DNA of 64,000 nt from an uncultured Acidobacteriaceae bacterium (GCA_903828675.1 CAIKND010000217.1:1-64000), one strand, 5' to 3'; counted from the first letter of the stretch, positions 41,701 to 51,234 are shown. The notes: a model not told the origin generated them from the sequence alone. Translations and numbers: made by a program.

Positions 41701-44088
41701 CTAGTCCCCGCTCTTGCCCAACCCGAATATCTTTTGCAGAATATTGCGATGCTCTCCGGGGTGGTCGCAGGTGACAATCGGCGCGGTGCCGGCGAGGAAG
41801 GCCGCATCGTAGCTGTCCGGGCAGGTTTCATCGCTCAACAGGTTGCTGATGTTGTCGATCTTGACGATCTCGACGCCCTCGGGAGGGTTGAATTCGTTGG
41901 TGTCGGAATACTGCGGCAGCAGCACGGCCTTCTTCATGAACTCGGCCCAGATGGGCGCGGCGGCATCCGCACCCTGGAGTTTGATGTCGGTGTAGTCGTC
42001 GTTGCCGACCCAAACAACGCAAAGCAAGTTGGAAGTGAACCCGGCGAACCATGCATCGTGACTGGTGCCGGTCTTGCCGGCGGCGGGCGATATAAAACCA
42101 CGGTTGCGAACTCCCGCGCCGGTTCCATGGCCACGCAAAACATTTTCCATCATGTTCAGCGTCAGGTAGGCCACGCGCGCATCCAACACCTGTTTCGAGG
42201 TGGGCGCATAGTCGCTGATCACGTCGCCCGTTGGCGTGCGCACACTGGCCAGCATCCAGGGATCCAGGTGGAGCCCGTGGTTGGCGAAGATGGTGTAGGC
42301 GCCCGCCATATCCAGAGGCGTTGCGTCGTAGGAACCGATGGCCACCGAAGGGGTTCCGCGCGCGCTTTTCACGCCGGCATCGCGGGCCAATGCGGCCACG
42401 CGATCAAAGCCCACCATGGCAGCCAGCCCGATTGTCGCGTTGTTCAGCGAGCGCATCAGGGCGTAGCGCGCTGTTACCTGGTCGTGATACTCGCCTTCGA
42501 AGTTGCGGGGCGTATACTCCTGGCCGCCTACGTCATAAGTAGTCTGCTGATCGCTCAACATGGTGACGGGCGAGAACAGCTTGGTCTGCCCCGGCAGCAT
42601 GGTGCCTTCGGCGGCTGTGTCGAACGCAGTGGCGTAGACAAACGGCTTGAAGATGGAACCGGTGGGCCGCTTGGCCACAGCGTGGTTCAACTGCGACAAG
42701 CCATAGCTGCGACCGCCCACCAGCGCCAGCACCTGACCCGTGTGTGGATTAAGGGCCACCAGCGCCACCTGCGGATAGACGTAGGCCTGGCCCAGTTTCT
42801 TTTGACGCGAGTGCAGCTTATCCACCTGCTCATCAATGACGTGTACGGTGGATTCGACCGCCGCCGTGGCGGTGCGTTGCAGGTCGGGATCGAGCGAGGT
42901 GTAGATCCGCAGGCCTTCGCGATTGAAATCGCGTTCGCCGAGCTTTTGCATCAACTGTTCATGCACCAGGTCAACAAAGTAAGGCGCTTCACTGGCGTCC
43001 ACGCTGGCGGCGGACAGGTGAAGCGGCTCTGCTTTGGCGTGTTCGGCCTGGTCTTTGGTAATTGAGCCGGTCTCAACCATCGAGTCGAGCACCAGGTTGC
43101 GGCGCTCGATGACACGTTCGGGATGACGGAAGGGATTGAAGTAGTTGGGCCGTTGAATGATGCCCGCCAGCATCGCGCACTCGGCCAGGTCGAGTTGCGG
43201 CACATCTTTGCCGAAGTAGACCTGCGACGCCTCTCCAAAGCCGTTGATCGCGAAGCTGCCGCGCTGGCCCAGGGGGATCTCGTTGGCGTACATCTCGAAG
43301 ATCTGCTTCTTGGTGAAGCGATGTTCAAGCTGAAACGTGATGACTATTTCGATCAGCTTGCGCTTGATGCGTTTCTCCGGCGTGAGGAAGAAGCCGCGCG
43401 CCAGTTGCATGGTCAGCGTTGAGCCGCCCTGCTGCTTCTGGCCGGAAGTCACATCGTGCATTATCGCATCGATGAGGCGCCAATAGTTGACGCCGCTGTG
43501 CTCGAAGAAGCGGCGGTCTTCAATGGCGAGTACGGCCTGCACAAGAGTCTGCGGCATCTCGTCGTAGGTAACCAGGCGGCGTTTGGTTCGGTTGACGTCC
43601 TCGCTCAGTCCGGTTATGAGCATCGGTTCCAGCTCGTAACTGGACAGTGCCTGGCCGTGGTCGTCGGTGATCGATTCCACCTGGCCGCCGCTGATATGGA
43701 TGTTCGCGGCGTCAGGCGCGTGGTAAGACTGCGGGCCGGGGCGGATGGTGATGGTCTGCGCGCCTTCGCTATAGGTGCCCAGTTGCGAAAGCTGCGATGC
43801 GCCGTCGGCGGAGTAGCCCGCATCCCGCAGTTCGTTGGCGATCAGGCGGACAGTGAGCCTTTGCCCAGGGCGCACCTCGCGCGGCGCGGCAAAGATCTTT
43901 GCGGTGTTGGCAAAGATGGGCTGGCTGAGCCGCGCGTCCACTATGCCCTTGTATTTGAAGTAGTAAAAGCCGGTGACAGCAAAGAAGATCAGTGCCAGGG
44001 CGGCAATCGCAACTAGTGCGATGCGCAGCACAAGCGATGCCACGGGATTCTGGCCCATAGGTCTTGTCAGCCTGATTTTCAACGCCAT
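41701..44088 (-). CDS. mrcB: class A penicillin-binding protein (PBP1-type)
   Basis: A 795-residue cell-wall synthase. One N-terminal membrane helix (LVLRIALVAIAALALIFFAV), a UB2H-like stretch, then the GT51 glycosyltransferase (AIEDRRFFEHSG with catalytic Glu, QGGSTLTMQLARGFFL, ANEIPLGQRG), then the transpeptidase with Ser in RPTGSIFKPFVYA (SxxK), a conserved SLNNATIGLA (SxN) and KTGTSHDAWF. The UB2H-like part and overall order resemble PBP1B, so the mrcB symbol is tentative. Convergent with nei. Confidence 0.9.
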   Translation of the reverse strand: MALKIRLTRPMGQNPVASLVLRIALVAIAALALIFFAVTGFYYFKYKGIVDARLSQPIFANTAKIFAAPREVRPGQRLTVRLIANELRDAGYSADGASQLSQLGTYSEGAQTITIRPGPQSYHAPDAANIHISGGQVESITDDHGQALSSYELEPMLITGLSEDVNRTKRRLVTYDEMPQTLVQAVLAIEDRRFFEHSGVNYWRLIDAIMHDVTSGQKQQGGSTLTMQLARGFFLTPEKRIKRKLIEIVITFQLEHRFTKKQIFEMYANEIPLGQRGSFAINGFGEASQVYFGKDVPQLDLAECAMLAGIIQRPNYFNPFRHPERVIERRNLVLDSMVETGSITKDQAEHAKAEPLHLSAASVDASEAPYFVDLVHEQLMQKLGERDFNREGLRIYTSLDPDLQRTATAAVESTVHVIDEQVDKLHSRQKKLGQAYVYPQVALVALNPHTGQVLALVGGRSYGLSQLNHAVAKRPTGSIFKPFVYATAFDTAAEGTMLPGQTKLFSPVTMLSDQQTTYDVGGQEYTPRNFEGEYHDQVTARYALMRSLNNATIGLAAMVGFDRVAALARDAGVKSARGTPSVAIGSYDATPLDMAGAYTIFANHGLHLDPWMLASVRTPTGDVISDYAPTSKQVLDARVAYLTLNMMENVLRGHGTGAGVRNRGFISPAAGKTGTSHDAWFAGFTSNLLCVVWVGNDDYTDIKLQGADAAAPIWAEFMKKAVLLPQYSDTNEFNPPEGVEIVKIDNISNLLSDETCPDSYDAAFLAGTAPIVTCDHPGEHRNILQKIFGLGKSGD

Positions 44089-44103
44089 CGCAGCTCCTTA
44101 AGT

Positions 44104-44138
44104 ACAGTTCACAGCTCACAGTTCAAAGTGGTCAGTTC
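44104..44138 (+). repeat. 7-bp tandem array between PBP and proS
   Basis: ACAGTTC ACAGCTC ACAGTTC AAAGTGG TCAGTTC, five degenerate 7-base units. Confidence 0.65.
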
Positions 44139-44220
44139 GCGGCTCTCCGTTTTCGAGTGGTCTTCCTTCGAACTGGCGCTTCGCCTTGATCTGTGTATGA
44201 GATACGCAAAAGGCCAAGAG

Positions 44221-46026
44221 TTAGTTGCTGGAGGCCACAAGGTTCTCTTCGTCGACAAGCTGTTTTACGAGCGTGACGGCTTCGTTGGTTGCGACATCGA
44301 CGCTGGTTGAGGTGGCGCGGGTCACCAGTTCCACCTGGCCATCGGCGGCCTTCTTGCCCACGTTGATGCGGTAGGGAATGCCAATCAGATCCGCATCCTT
44401 GAATTTGACGCCCGCGCGTTCCTTACGGTCATCCAAAAGCACATCAATGCCCGCGGATGCGAGCGCAGTCGCCAGCTTTTCGCCGGTTTTCACCAGCAGC
44501 TCGTCGCGCATGTCGGTGATCGCCACAACCACGGTGAAGGGGGCGATCGAGGCCGGCAGCCAGAAGCCGTTCGCGTCGTTCGACTGCTCGACGGCCGCCG
44601 TCAAAATACGCTCGATGCCGATGCCGTAGCTGCCCATGATCGGCGTTACTTCCTTGCCGTTCACATCCAGCACCCTGGCGCCCATGGCCTCGGTGTACTT
44701 GTAGCCAAGCTTGAAGATGTGGCCGATTTCAACGGCCTTGCCGACTACGAGTTTGCCCGCGCAGCCTTCTCCCGTCTTTCCAGTCTGGGGGCAGCCTTCT
44801 CCCTCGTTTACGCTGCGGATGTCGGCGGTGAGGGTCCACTGGAAATCGCGGCCCGGCACAACATTGCGCAGGTGGTAGTCGAGCTTGTTGGCTCCGGCGA
44901 CAAGGTTCTTGCGGCCTTCAAGAGACTTGTCCACAACCACCGTCAGGCCCTCTTCAAGCGGCTTGGCGTCCGGCTTCAGTCCAACCGGTCCCAGGAAGCC
45001 CGCCGGTCCGTTGAAGTACTTCTCAAGCTCCTCGGCCTGCATGGTGCGCAGTTCGCCCGTGCCCACCGCGCCTTGCAACTTGGTTTCGTTTACCTGGTGG
45101 TCGCCGCGCAGGAAAGCCGCCACGCCGTGCCATGTGTCGGGCTTGCCGGCCACGCCGCGCTTCAGAGCCATGTAGGCAACGCACTTGATGTCGGAGGATT
45201 CAGCCATCTTGAGAAAGGCTGCGATATCGGCGATAGCGCCCATGCCGGGCGTATGAATCAACTCCGGCGCGCCGTCTCCTGTAGGCGCAAGCTCCACCAG
45301 AGGATCAAGCAAAGAAGTGCCCTTTTCCAAATTCGCCGCATAGCCGCACACCGGGCAGCTTGCGATCAGGTCTTCGCCGGCGTCGGTGTAAACCATGAAC
45401 TCCTGTGACTGCGAACCGCCCATCGAACCCGAGTCCGCCTCGACGGCCACAAACTTCAAGCCGCAGCGCGTAAAGATCTTGCGATAGACAGAGTCGTGCA
45501 GCTCGAAGCTCTTGTCCAGGCCGGCCTTGTCAATGTCGAACGAATAGGCGTCCTTCATGGTGAACTGGCGCACGCGCAGCAGGCCCGACTTGGGCCTCGG
45601 CTCGTCGCGGAACTTGGTCTGAATCTGGTACCAGATCTGCGGCAACTGCTTGTAGCTGCGCAACTCGTTGCGCGCGATCGTGGTCATGATCTCTTCGTGC
45701 GTCATGCCCAGGCACAGCTCCGCGCCCTTGCGGTCCTTGAGGCGGAACATATTGTCGCCCATGCCCGTCCAGCGCCCGCTCTGCTCCCACGGCTCTTTAG
45801 GCAGCAGGGCCGGCAGGAAGAACTCCTGGCCGATCTGGTCCATCTCCTCGCGCACAATGCCGATGATCTTGTTCAGCGTGCGCTGTCCGAGAAAGAGGTA
45901 GTTATAGATGCCTGCGCCCAACTGCCGGATGTAGCCGGAGCGGACGAGAAACCTGTGGCTGGCCACTTCGGCGTCTGCCGGGGCCTCGCGAAGAGTGGGA
46001 ATAAAGAGCTTTGACCAGCGTTGCAT
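44221..46026 (-). CDS. proS: prolyl-tRNA synthetase
   Basis: A 601-residue class II synthetase of the bacterial type with the editing insert. Visible: LRSGYIRQLGAGIYNYLFLGQR (motif 1 region, as VRSGYIRQLG), LGMTHEEIMT, FRDEPRPKSGLLRVRQFTMKDAYSFD (motif 2), and GIGIERILTAAVEQ (motif 3). It charges tRNA-Pro. No tRNA-like leader was seen upstream. Confidence 0.95.
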   Translation of the reverse strand: MQRWSKLFIPTLREAPADAEVASHRFLVRSGYIRQLGAGIYNYLFLGQRTLNKIIGIVREEMDQIGQEFFLPALLPKEPWEQSGRWTGMGDNMFRLKDRKGAELCLGMTHEEIMTTIARNELRSYKQLPQIWYQIQTKFRDEPRPKSGLLRVRQFTMKDAYSFDIDKAGLDKSFELHDSVYRKIFTRCGLKFVAVEADSGSMGGSQSQEFMVYTDAGEDLIASCPVCGYAANLEKGTSLLDPLVELAPTGDGAPELIHTPGMGAIADIAAFLKMAESSDIKCVAYMALKRGVAGKPDTWHGVAAFLRGDHQVNETKLQGAVGTGELRTMQAEELEKYFNGPAGFLGPVGLKPDAKPLEEGLTVVVDKSLEGRKNLVAGANKLDYHLRNVVPGRDFQWTLTADIRSVNEGEGCPQTGKTGEGCAGKLVVGKAVEIGHIFKLGYKYTEAMGARVLDVNGKEVTPIMGSYGIGIERILTAAVEQSNDANGFWLPASIAPFTVVVAITDMRDELLVKTGEKLATALASAGIDVLLDDRKERAGVKFKDADLIGIPYRINVGKKAADGQVELVTRATSTSVDVATNEAVTLVKQLVDEENLVASSN

Positions 46027-46127
46027 AGCGATGAGGGTTCAAGCTTTCCCGCCGGTCCTCCGGCGCAAGGCAATTTTTCGACAGTAACCATTCTAAATGG
46101 GCGGGGGAGCGGGCCGTTTTAGCGCGT

Positions 46128-46463
46128 CTATTCATCGACTTCTGGAGGTTTAGGCGATCGAAGAAAGGCGTTACGGAGGAGGCGCATTGAAACCAGGAGC
46201 GCGAGCAAGGCCAAGAAGAAATCGATACTCCAACCATCTTCGAAGTTCTTCTGAAAGGGGATGGATGCAAGGGCTACAGCAAGAAGCAGAAATTGGAGCG
46301 CGAACACAACCAAGCCAACTCGTAGTATCAGTTTCGCTTTCGGGTCGCCCTTCCAGAGGAATGCGTCGACGCTTCTCCCGCCTTTCCGCGCATCTTCCCA
46401 GAGAATTGCTCTCTGTCTTGCGTCGACATCTTCCCGAATCTGGTCAAAGCTGTGCTCGTCCAT
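46128..46463 (-). CDS. hypothetical two-helix membrane protein
   Basis: A 111-residue protein beginning MDEHSFDQIREDVDARQRAI; ATG 46463 shares a base with the stop of the upstream gene (TGATG), indicating translational coupling. A charged N-terminal half precedes two helices (LRVGLVVFALQFLLLAVALA and IDFFLALLALLVSMRLL). Family unknown; operon membership suggests an envelope role. Confidence 0.68.
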   Translation of the reverse strand: MDEHSFDQIREDVDARQRAILWEDARKGGRSVDAFLWKGDPKAKLILRVGLVVFALQFLLLAVALASIPFQKNFEDGWSIDFFLALLALLVSMRLLRNAFLRSPKPPEVDE

Positions 46464-47470
46464 CAGATCAACTCCACGCCCCACATATCATGCAGATGCA
46501 GCACGCCTTCCACCTTATCTTCAGCGTCAACCACGACCAGCGAAGTAATCTTGCGCTCCTCCAGAACCGCCAGCGCCTTTGCCGCCAATTCCGCACCGCC
46601 GATCGTCCGGGGCTGCGCGTTCATCGCTTCGCCCGCCGTACGGCTCAGCGCCGCGCCGCCTTCGCGTTCCAGCAGTCTTCGCAAATCGCCGTCGCTGATC
46701 ACGCCGCGCAGCTTGCCTGCCTCCTGCACTGTGGTCATGCCCAGCTTCTTCGAAGACATCTCGTAGATCACGTCGGTCATCGCAGTCGCTGGCGCCACCA
46801 CCGGCACGTCGTCGCCCGCGTGCATCAGGTCGCGCACCTTGGCCAGGCGCTTGCCCAGCTTGCCGCCGGGGTGCAACTCCGCAAAGTCCTCTGCCCGGAA
46901 GCCCTTGCGCAGGCTTACCGCGATGGCCAGCGCGTCGCCCAGGGCCAGCATGGTGGTGGTGGAGGCAGTGGGGGCCAGATTCAGCCCGCAAGCCTCGCGC
47001 TCCACGCCACAATCCAGGGCCACGTCGCTGGCCTGCGCCAGGGTCGAGGCCAGGTTGCAGCAGAAACTGACCAGCGCGTCGCCCTTTCGCTTGAGCGTGG
47101 CCAGCAGGCGCAAAATCTCTTCCGTCTCACCGCTCGCCGAGAGCGCAATCACCACGTCGCCCGCCATCAGCACGCCCAGGTCGCCGTGGACGGCCTCGGC
47201 CGGATGCAGGAACAGCGCTGGAGAGCCGGTGGAACTGAGCGTCGCCGCGATCTTCTGCGCGATAATGCCGCTTTTGCCCATGCCCGTAACCACCACGCGG
47301 CCATTGGCTTCGGCGCAGTGCAGGATCAGTTCGACGGCGCGGGCAAACGGTTCAGCCATCGGCCCGTCCAGGCGCGTGGCCAAGGCTTCAAGCGCCGCCG
47401 CCTCCGTACGAACCAAGTCGGACGGCTGGCAGAGAGCAGCTTGGCGATTTTCCTGAGTTGACTCGTTCAT
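46463..47470 (-). CDS. kdsD: arabinose-5-phosphate isomerase (KdsD/KpsF family)
   Basis: A 335-residue enzyme interconverting ribulose-5-phosphate and arabinose-5-phosphate, the first step to Kdo for lipopolysaccharide. SIS domain: VVVTGMGKSGIIAQKIAATLSSTGSPALFLHPAEAVHGDLG and SASGETEEIL; two CBS repeats follow (VRDLMHAGDDVPVV; ISDGDLRRLLE). ATG 47470 (MNESTQ) is preferred over the longer upstream frame. It indicates a Gram-negative-type envelope. Confidence 0.92.
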   Translation of the reverse strand: MNESTQENRQAALCQPSDLVRTEAAALEALATRLDGPMAEPFARAVELILHCAEANGRVVVTGMGKSGIIAQKIAATLSSTGSPALFLHPAEAVHGDLGVLMAGDVVIALSASGETEEILRLLATLKRKGDALVSFCCNLASTLAQASDVALDCGVEREACGLNLAPTASTTTMLALGDALAIAVSLRKGFRAEDFAELHPGGKLGKRLAKVRDLMHAGDDVPVVAPATAMTDVIYEMSSKKLGMTTVQEAGKLRGVISDGDLRRLLEREGGAALSRTAGEAMNAQPRTIGGAELAAKALAVLEERKITSLVVVDAEDKVEGVLHLHDMWGVELI

Positions 47471-47583
47471 CGGCCTTTGATGGTAACAGTTTTCAGGGCC
47501 ACTCTTCAGTTCGCCGGGTTGCGCAAAGGCAGTTTCGGAGTGGCGCCGCTGCCCGTACAATTGAGCTGGAGAGGTCAATCCCC

Positions 47584-48219
47584 GTGAAACGCAACACTCT
47601 GGTTCTAACCGTAGTTCTGTTCCTACTGGCCACCTTTGCCTGGGCAGGGTGGGCCAACTGGAAGTACCGCCAGCAGGCCGCTGAGCGCATGCTGGCCTCG
47701 GCCGCCAAGGGCGAACTGGTGCCCGATCCGGCTGGCGGCATGGCGCAGTATAATTCGCCGCTCAAGGGCAAGCCCGCGCCCGCCTTTGCACTGGAAGACC
47801 TGAGCGGCAAAAAGGTTACGCTGGCCAGTTACAAGGGCAAGGCGGTGCTCATCAACTTCTGGGCTACCTGGTGCGGCCCCTGCAAGCTTGAAACCCCCTG
47901 GCTGGTCGAGCTGCGCAACAAGTACGCCGGGCAGGGGTTTGAAATTCTAGGCGTCTCCACCGAAGGCGAAGACCTGAAGAAGGACGACAAGGCCGGATGG
48001 GACAAGGACCGCGCCGCCATCGGCAAGTTCGTCGAACAGATGAAGGTGCCTTATCCCATGCTGGTGGGCGGCGACAGCATCAGTCAGGACTATGGCGGCC
48101 TGGACGCCATGCCGACGTCTTTTTTTGTGGACCGCAAGGGAAATGTGGTGGCGGCGCAGATGGGCCTCACCTCCCAGAGCGATATCGAGTCCAATATCAA
48201 GAAGGCGCTGGAAAACTAG
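47584..48219 (+). CDS. TlpA-like membrane-anchored thioredoxin
   Basis: A 211-residue protein. GTG 47584 is chosen: GGAGAGG lies about 9 bases upstream and the product starts with a membrane anchor (RNTLVLTVVLFLLATFAWAGW). Thioredoxin fold with the redox pair in FWATWCGPCKLETPW and cis-Pro in MPTSFFVD. It probably reduces disulfides in the periplasm, for cytochrome c maturation or related tasks. Followed by a DsbD-like gene. Confidence 0.9.
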   Translation: MKRNTLVLTVVLFLLATFAWAGWANWKYRQQAAERMLASAAKGELVPDPAGGMAQYNSPLKGKPAPAFALEDLSGKKVTLASYKGKAVLINFWATWCGPCKLETPWLVELRNKYAGQGFEILGVSTEGEDLKKDDKAGWDKDRAAIGKFVEQMKVPYPMLVGGDSISQDYGGLDAMPTSFFVDRKGNVVAAQMGLTSQSDIESNIKKALEN

Positions 48220-48238
48220 CGTGTCAGTAAGTCAGCCA

Positions 48239-48275
48239 GGTGCCCCAGGTCTCGATCTTGAAACCTGGGAGTGCA
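48239..48275 (+). repeat. palindromic repeat, GTGCCCC family variant
   Basis: GGTGCCCCAGGT, loop, ACCTGGGAGTGCA; stem arms 48244-48250 and 48263-48269. It lies between the thioredoxin gene and the DsbD-like gene. Confidence 0.65.
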
Positions 48276-48305
48276 TAAGCCCGATAACTTGAGAGATAGG
48301 TAGCA

Positions 48306-48809
48306 ATGACAATTGCGAGTTTGAAGATCGGTCTTTCGGCGGCATTTGCGTTGGGCTTGGCCTGCCTGCCGGTTCACGCGCAAAACTTTAACGTGGGCCG
48401 GTCGCTGATCAAGGGCAACGCCGTGCAATATCTTTATCCCGAACAGGTAACCGTGGCCGCCGGCAAGCCAAGCGCCGTCACGCTGCACTTTCGCATTGCG
48501 CCCGGCCTGCACATCAACTCCCACACGCCCAGCGAAGACTATCTGATTCCGACGGTATTCTCCATTCCCGACGGCGCGGGCGCGCGGCTGGACAAGGCCA
48601 CTTATCCCTCCGGCACCGACATCACACTGCCCATCGATCCCAAGACCAAACTCAGCGTCTACACCGGCGACTTCACCATCGAGGCGCGCATCGTAGCCGT
48701 GGCCGGCAATCATCTTGTCGAAGCCAAACTTCACTACCAGGCCTGCGATAACAACGAATGCATGCCGCCCAAGACGATTCCCGTGGCGATTGATGTGATT
48801 GGGAAATAA
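48306..48809 (+). CDS. DsbD alpha-domain-like periplasmic protein
   Basis: A 167-residue secreted protein (signal LKIGLSAAFALGLACLPVHAQ) matching only the N-terminal domain of DsbD: LHFRIAPGLHINSHTPSEDYLIPT and the redox pair in YQACDNNECMPP. In full DsbD this domain passes electrons to periplasmic partners; here it stands alone, next to a TlpA-like protein with which it may exchange electrons. Confidence 0.85.
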   Translation: MTIASLKIGLSAAFALGLACLPVHAQNFNVGRSLIKGNAVQYLYPEQVTVAAGKPSAVTLHFRIAPGLHINSHTPSEDYLIPTVFSIPDGAGARLDKATYPSGTDITLPIDPKTKLSVYTGDFTIEARIVAVAGNHLVEAKLHYQACDNNECMPPKTIPVAIDVIGK

Positions 48810-48812
48810 AGA

Positions 48813-48833
48813 ACAGAGATCAGGGGTCAGGAC
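48813..48833 (+). repeat. short 7-bp tandem array
   Basis: ACAGAGA TCAGGGG TCAGGAC, three degenerate 7-base units just after the DsbD-like gene. Confidence 0.5.
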
Positions 48834-48862
48834 TTTCGATCCAACGGAGTTCTCTCATGCCA

Positions 48863-49472
48863 AACGGAGGGAGCAGGGGCCTTCAGGCCCCTGAAACTGG
48901 CCTTCGATAAACACTGGCTTTAGCCGCGGGCCTTTCGTTTATGCTGCTCAGATGCGACTCGCGCCACAAGAAACTCGCACGTATCTTGTTACTGCTGTAA
49001 CTGCTGGACGCCGCAGCCTCTTCCAGGTCACGGCCACAGCCGAACTGTTTCAGCGAACCATTCTCGACTATCATGGGCAAGGAAAGTTTCTATTGCACGC
49101 GTTCGTCATCATGCCTGACCATTTCCATGTTCTGATTACGCCCGCTCCGGATGTCTCGCTGGAAAAAGCCATGCAGTTCATCAAGGGCGGCTTCTCCTTC
49201 CGCCTGAAAAGCAGTTTCGAAGTGTGGGAGCGCAGCTTCAACGAGAGCCAGATTCCAACGGAGGAGAAGTTCGTAAGCTGTGCGAAGTATATTGAGGACA
49301 ACCCCGTACGCCGAGGGCTCGCGACGGCACCGGAAGCCTATCCCTTCAGTTCAGCCGCTCGTGGACGGCTGGACGTTATGCCTGTTCATTTGCAAGGAAA
49401 CAAGGCCCGGGCCTAAAGGCCTCGCGTTGAAAGCCCTCATTCATGGGCCTGAAGGCCCATGCTCCCTCCGTT
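48863..49472 (+). mobile_element. RAYT element bounded by REP hairpins and 13-bp inverted repeats
   Basis: AACGGAGGGAGCA (48863-48875) and its exact reverse complement (49460-49472) bound about 610 bases. Inside each end lies a REP palindrome: CAGGGGCCT/AGGCCCCTG (48874-48893) on the left and ATGGGCCT/AGGCCCAT (49443-49460) on the right. The transposase gene fills the middle. Another, partial REP follows near 49480-49500. Confidence 0.8.
48952..49416 (+). CDS. REP-associated tyrosine transposase (IS200-like)
   Basis: A 154-residue Y1 transposase. HUH motif in MPDHFHVLI (His57, His59) and the likely catalytic Tyr113 in AKYIEDNPVRRGLA, with the family ending PEAYPFSSA. RAYT enzymes cut and join single strands at REP hairpins, which flank this gene. 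All key residues are present, so it may be active. ATG 48952 has no strong ribosome site. Confidence 0.88.
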   Translation: MRLAPQETRTYLVTAVTAGRRSLFQVTATAELFQRTILDYHGQGKFLLHAFVIMPDHFHVLITPAPDVSLEKAMQFIKGGFSFRLKSSFEVWERSFNESQIPTEEKFVSCAKYIEDNPVRRGLATAPEAYPFSSAARGRLDVMPVHLQGNKARA

Positions 49473-49512
49473 ACTATTTACGGCCTGAAGCCCTCTGCTC
49501 CACCGCAGGCAT

Positions 49513-51234
49513 CTATGCTCCCGCCTTCTTCTGCTCCTTCGCCCAGGAGTCTTTCAGCGCCAGCGTGCGGTTGAACACCAGCTTGCCCTCTGCGGAATCC
49601 GGATCGAGGCAGAAGTAGCCGACGCGCTCGAATTGGAAGCGGTCTTCCAGCTTCGCATTCGCCAGCGACGGCTCCAGCTTGGCGCCCAATAGAATCTCAA
49701 CGGAGTTGGGATTGAGATTGTCGAGCACGTCCTGACCTTCTTCCAGATCGTAAGGATCGGCCTTGGCGAAGAGGTTGCCGTAGAGACGAATTTCGGCAGA
49801 GATGGCGTGGGCGGCCGAGACCCAGTGCATGGTGGACTTGACCTTGCGGCCGTCGGGCGAGTTGCCGCCGCGGCTCAGTGGATCATAGGTGCAATGCACC
49901 TCGACAACGTTGCCCTCCGCGTCTTTTACCACGCTCTGCGCGGTCACAAAGTAGGCGTTGCGCAGGCGCACTTCCTTCCCCGGCGACAGGCGGTAGTACT
50001 TGGGCGGAGGAACCTCGCGGAAGTCGTCGTGCTCGATATACACCTCGCGGGAGAAAGGCACCTGGCGCGTCCCGGCGGAGGGGTCTTCAGGATTATTGGC
50101 GACCTCGACGAACTCCTCCTGACCTTCAGGGTAGTTGTCGATGACCAGCTTCAGCGGGTGCAGCACGGCCATGGCGCGTCTGGCGCGATGGTTCAGGTCG
50201 TCGCGCTGGAAGTGTTCCAGCATTTCGATGTCCGTTACCCCATTGGTCCGAGAAACTCCGGCGGCGGCAACAAAGGTGCGAATGGCCTCCGGCGTAAAGC
50301 CGCGGCGGCGAATGCCGCGCAGAGTGGGCATGCGTGGATCGTCCCAACCGCTGACGCGATTTTCCTTCACGAGCTGCAGCAGCTTGCGCTTGCTGAGCAT
50401 GGTGTAGGTGATGTTGAGCCGGTCGAATTCAATTTGCTGCGTGGGGAAGATGCCGAGCTGCTCGATATACCAGCGATAAATGGGCTGGTGGTCAGTGAAC
50501 TCCAGGGTGCACATGGAGTGGGTGACGCGCTCCAGCGAATCCGACTGGCCGTGGGCGTAGTCGTACATGGGGTAGATGCACCACTCGTCGCCGGTGCGCT
50601 GGTGCGAGGCGTGCAGGATGCGGTACATGACCGGGTCGCGCATATTCAGGTTCGGCGACGCCATGTCGATCTTGGCTCGCAGTACGCGGGTTCCGTCGGG
50701 GAACTCGCCGGCCTTCATGCGCGTGAACAGGTCGAGATTTTCTTCGACAGAGCGGTCGCGATAGGGCGAGTCTTTGCCGGGCTCGGTGAGAGTGCCGCGG
50801 TGCTGGCGAATCTCGTCGGCCGTCAGATCGTCGACATAAGCCTTGCCGGCCTTGATGAGTTGCAAAGCCCACTCGTAAAGCTGGCCAAAGTAGTCCGACG
50901 CGTAGCAAAGGCGGTCCCACTCAAAGCCGAGCCAGCGCACGTCCGCCATGATGGAGTCGACGTACTCCTGCTCTTCCTTTTCGGGATTGGTGTCGTCGAA
51001 GCGCAGGTTGGTCTTGCCGCCGAACTGATCGGCGAGGCCAAAATCGATGCAGATGGCCTTGGCGTGGCCAATGTGGAGGTAGCCGTTGGGCTCGGGCGGA
51101 AAGCGGGTCTGGATTTGGGCGTCACCGTATTTTTTGGTGCGCACATCCTCGGCAATGATGTCTCCGAGGAAGTTGTTGGGCGTGCTGGCGACTTGGCTTG
51201 GGGTGACTGGGCTTTCCGGATTCGAGTTGGTCAT
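49513..51234 (-). CDS. glnS: glutaminyl-tRNA synthetase
   Basis: A 573-residue class I synthetase. HIGH motif in RFPPEPNGYLHIGHAKAI, KMSKS-like VLSKR equivalent in TYTMLSKRKLLQLV, plus LRFDDTNPEKEEQEYVDSI and the two-barrel anticodon domain. Charges tRNA-Gln directly. Both glnS and gltX are in this window. Confidence 0.95.
   Translation of the reverse strand: MTNSNPESPVTPSQVASTPNNFLGDIIAEDVRTKKYGDAQIQTRFPPEPNGYLHIGHAKAICIDFGLADQFGGKTNLRFDDTNPEKEEQEYVDSIMADVRWLGFEWDRLCYASDYFGQLYEWALQLIKAGKAYVDDLTADEIRQHRGTLTEPGKDSPYRDRSVEENLDLFTRMKAGEFPDGTRVLRAKIDMASPNLNMRDPVMYRILHASHQRTGDEWCIYPMYDYAHGQSDSLERVTHSMCTLEFTDHQPIYRWYIEQLGIFPTQQIEFDRLNITYTMLSKRKLLQLVKENRVSGWDDPRMPTLRGIRRRGFTPEAIRTFVAAAGVSRTNGVTDIEMLEHFQRDDLNHRARRAMAVLHPLKLVIDNYPEGQEEFVEVANNPEDPSAGTRQVPFSREVYIEHDDFREVPPPKYYRLSPGKEVRLRNAYFVTAQSVVKDAEGNVVEVHCTYDPLSRGGNSPDGRKVKSTMHWVSAAHAISAEIRLYGNLFAKADPYDLEEGQDVLDNLNPNSVEILLGAKLEPSLANAKLEDRFQFERVGYFCLDPDSAEGKLVFNRTLALKDSWAKEQKKAGA

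Noticed and set aside
41467..43065. 532-codon frame antisense to the PBP gene
   Set aside because: It shadows a gene with complete catalytic motifs and has no ribosome site or recognisable protein.
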